Shown here: positions 7,038 through 8,482 of the stretch, piece after piece
Layout of the letters: each line of letters begins with the position of its first letter
Position numbering within the stretch: position 1 is the stretch's first letter
Source: Candidatus Cloacimonadota bacterium
GTDB lineage: Bacteria > Cloacimonadota > Cloacimonadia > Cloacimonadales > Cloacimonadaceae
Direction of reading: 5' to 3'
DNA: 8,482 nt
NCBI GenBank assembly: GCA_012519465.1
Contig: JAAYQD010000206.1
Coordinates: forward strand, 1 to 8,482
Program-made: the position numbers and the translations under genes
The notes under the pieces: generated by a model
Databases searched by the model: none
The model's input: the letters and a program-made list of their open reading frames with translations, nothing else
Told to the model about the DNA's origin: nothing

Positions 7038-8482
7038 CTACTTCATCAGAATCATCTTTCTGGTACTGCTGAATCTTCCCGCTTGCATCTTGTAATAATA
7101 GACACCACTGGAGACGGAGCGGTTGGAATTGTCGGTACCGTTCCAGACGACTCTGTGATTGCCGGCTGCCTTGTGATCATTGACCAAAGTTTTCACCAGC
7201 TGGCCTTTGATATTGTAGATTTCCATGGTAACGGGGGATGCATCCTGCAAACTGTAGGTAATTGTAGTTTCGGGGTTGAAGGGATTGGGGAAGTTCGCAT
7301 TCAGGGTGGTGGCAAGTACTGGGGCGCTGGGATCATCAGCATCGGTGGCGTGGTGCACATACACGTCGTCCACCATCAAGAAGAAGGCATCATCAGATAC
7401 GCAGTTGATGGCGATGTAGATGCGTTGTTCAAAATAGCCAGTGAGATCGTAGATATATTCTGTCCACTCTTCAGGAGCTTCGATGTAATCAACACCGCTG
7501 ATGAAGTGAAAATTATTAGGATTGGTGCCCGTGGAGGATATACCAACCCTGAATCTCTCCAATCCATGTTCAGCGTTGTAGCTGCGAGCCCAGAATCTGA
7601 ATTCATTTGTGAATTTTATCTCAGGAGTGATCAGCCAGTCGTTATTGGGCTCATCCACAGCTGCAAAACAGGCTGCAACCTTGTCTCCTTCATAGGGCTG
7701 GGCGTTTTGCAAGGGAGGGATGGTGGCGAAAGGGTTAAAGATAATGAAGGATTGCGGCGCATGGGCGTTTTCCCAAGTGGTGTTTGTGATCCCGTAAGTG
7801 GTGCTTTGATCCACGTCCACCAAAGTCCAAGGTAAAAATTGAATGACGAAATCTTCGTAGTTTTCAAATCCATCTGCAAAGCCCGCCAGGGAAGGTGGCA
7901 TAATGATATCCACGGTTGTAGTCTGATCTGTCACCACCACCACGTTTTCTATTATCACTTGCCCATTGTCCATGTGTGTAACACTCAAGGTGTAGGTTCC
8001 AGATGCAGCCTGCATGCTGTATACACCATCGGAATTGGTGAAAGCAGAGGTTTGTGAGCCCATAACGAAAGCTCTATAAACTGGATTTCCCTTTTGATCC
8101 CGGACTGTCCCGGTTATAGTGCCAATATGGTTGATTTTGGTAAGTGCATTGGAAAAAGTAGGTATGGAGGCTAAATTGCCTGTATAGATGGTTTTTACTG
8201 CCCATTTATAATCACCATTCGGCAAATTATTCCACTGAGTATCTGTAAATGAAGTGACAATTATGGGGGAGGGAGTGAGGGAAGTCCATCTGGATTCCTG
8301 ATCTTGATATTCTACCGGAAAGCGCCAGATACGGTATCCGAGGAAACCACGCTCTTCTCCTCCATCTTGCCCAAGGTTGCCGCTGCTGAGATTGGAATCA
8401 TCCAAGCCGGGATTTTCCACCCAATCAGGGAGGATGGGAAGATTGATATCGGCGTTGTTGATAGTGACGCCTCCATCTTCCA
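7038..8482 (-). CDS. Multidomain secreted/surface protein with C-terminal sorting domain (5' part outside window)
   Basis: Open from the right edge to a TAG at 7040-7038; 480 residues are visible and the N-terminus with any signal peptide is missing (a GTG at 8420 is internal, since the frame continues to the edge). Domains by eye in visible numbering: an Fn3-like segment (about 45-115, YRIWRF...LPNGDYKWAV); a carboxypeptidase-regulatory-like beta-sandwich (118-194, GTITGTVRDQKGNPV...SGTYTLSVTH); a cleaved-adhesin/choice-of-anchor J-like jelly-roll domain (203-375, DGFENYEDF...NNDWLITPEI...MVDDVYV); and a C-terminal sorting/FlgD-Ig-like domain (393-480, NFPNPFNPETTITYSL...GVYYYKMQAG...KMILMK). 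The NPFNP start and the final K-M-x-L-M-K strand are the usual export and anchoring tail in FCB-group bacteria with type IX-like secretion. No catalytic domain is visible; it is probably an adhesin, or the missing N-terminus may hold an enzyme. A terminator follows. Confidence 0.88.
   Translation of the reverse strand, partial: EDGGVTINNADINLPILPDWVENPGLDDSNLSSGNLGQDGGEERGFLGYRIWRFPVEYQDQESRWTSLTPSPIIVTSFTDTQWNNLPNGDYKWAVKTIYTGNLASIPTFSNALTKINHIGTITGTVRDQKGNPVYRAFVMGSQTSAFTNSDGVYSMQAASGTYTLSVTHMDNGQVIIENVVVVTDQTTTVDIIMPPSLAGFADGFENYEDFVIQFLPWTLVDVDQSTTYGITNTTWENAHAPQSFIIFNPFATIPPLQNAQPYEGDKVAACFAAVDEPNNDWLITPEIKFTNEFRFWARSYNAEHGLERFRVGISSTGTNPNNFHFISGVDYIEAPEEWTEYIYDLTGYFEQRIYIAINCVSDDAFFLMVDDVYVHHATDADDPSAPVLATTLNANFPNPFNPETTITYSLQDASPVTMEIYNIKGQLVKTLVNDHKAAGNHRVVWNGTDNSNRSVSSGVYYYKMQAGRFSSTRKMILMK

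Noticed and set aside
8418..8420. GTG at 8420 as the start of the secreted protein
   Set aside because: The same frame stays open to the right edge of the window with plausible protein sequence, and no signal peptide follows the GTG; the gene is cut by the window.

Overview
The window carries one long leftward (minus-strand) block of housekeeping genes, a highly structured intergenic stretch, and the 3' part of a large secreted-protein gene, also on the minus strand. No gene on the plus strand is convincing. The last protein ends in an NFPNPFNPETTI-type C-terminal sorting domain and contains carboxypeptidase-regulatory-like and cleaved-adhesin-like modules. That architecture is typical of FCB-group bacteria with type IX-like secretion. 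Together with the overall feel of the housekeeping proteins it suggests Candidatus Cloacimonadota or a neighbouring phylum. This placement is an inference from protein style, not a phylogeny.

In transcription order (right to left): a partial multidomain secreted or surface protein (8482-7038); a terminator hairpin (7017-6984); about 240 bases of abutting inverted repeats (6979-6744); an AT-rich promoter region; panD (6578-6231) and panC (6224-5388), for beta-alanine and pantothenate synthesis; tRNA-Leu(UAG) (5344-5259); tig, trigger factor (5224-3920); clpP (3920-3336); clpX (3267-2023); a small two-repeat lipoprotein gene (2009-1407); an aminopeptidase P gene (1384-152); and the start of coaD (146-1), which runs off the left edge.

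Gaps from panD to coaD are short: -1 to 14 bases for most junctions, 68 between clpP and clpX, 43 between panC and the tRNA, and 34 between the tRNA and tig. The block is therefore plausibly one operon or a few overlapping transcripts. Two themes are interleaved. One is protein folding and turnover: trigger factor, ClpP, ClpX and aminopeptidase P, covering nascent-chain folding, unfolding and degradation, and trimming of Pro-containing peptides. The other is the route to coenzyme A (PanD, PanC, CoaD), which brackets the proteostasis genes.

No new system is evident in the coding part. The points most worth a second look are the ClpP catalytic-triad position 172, which reads Asn instead of Asp; the dense nested inverted repeats at 6744-6979; a TTG start for clpX with an out-of-frame ATG between its ribosome-binding site and start; and the duplicated-fold lipoprotein inside the proteostasis cluster.
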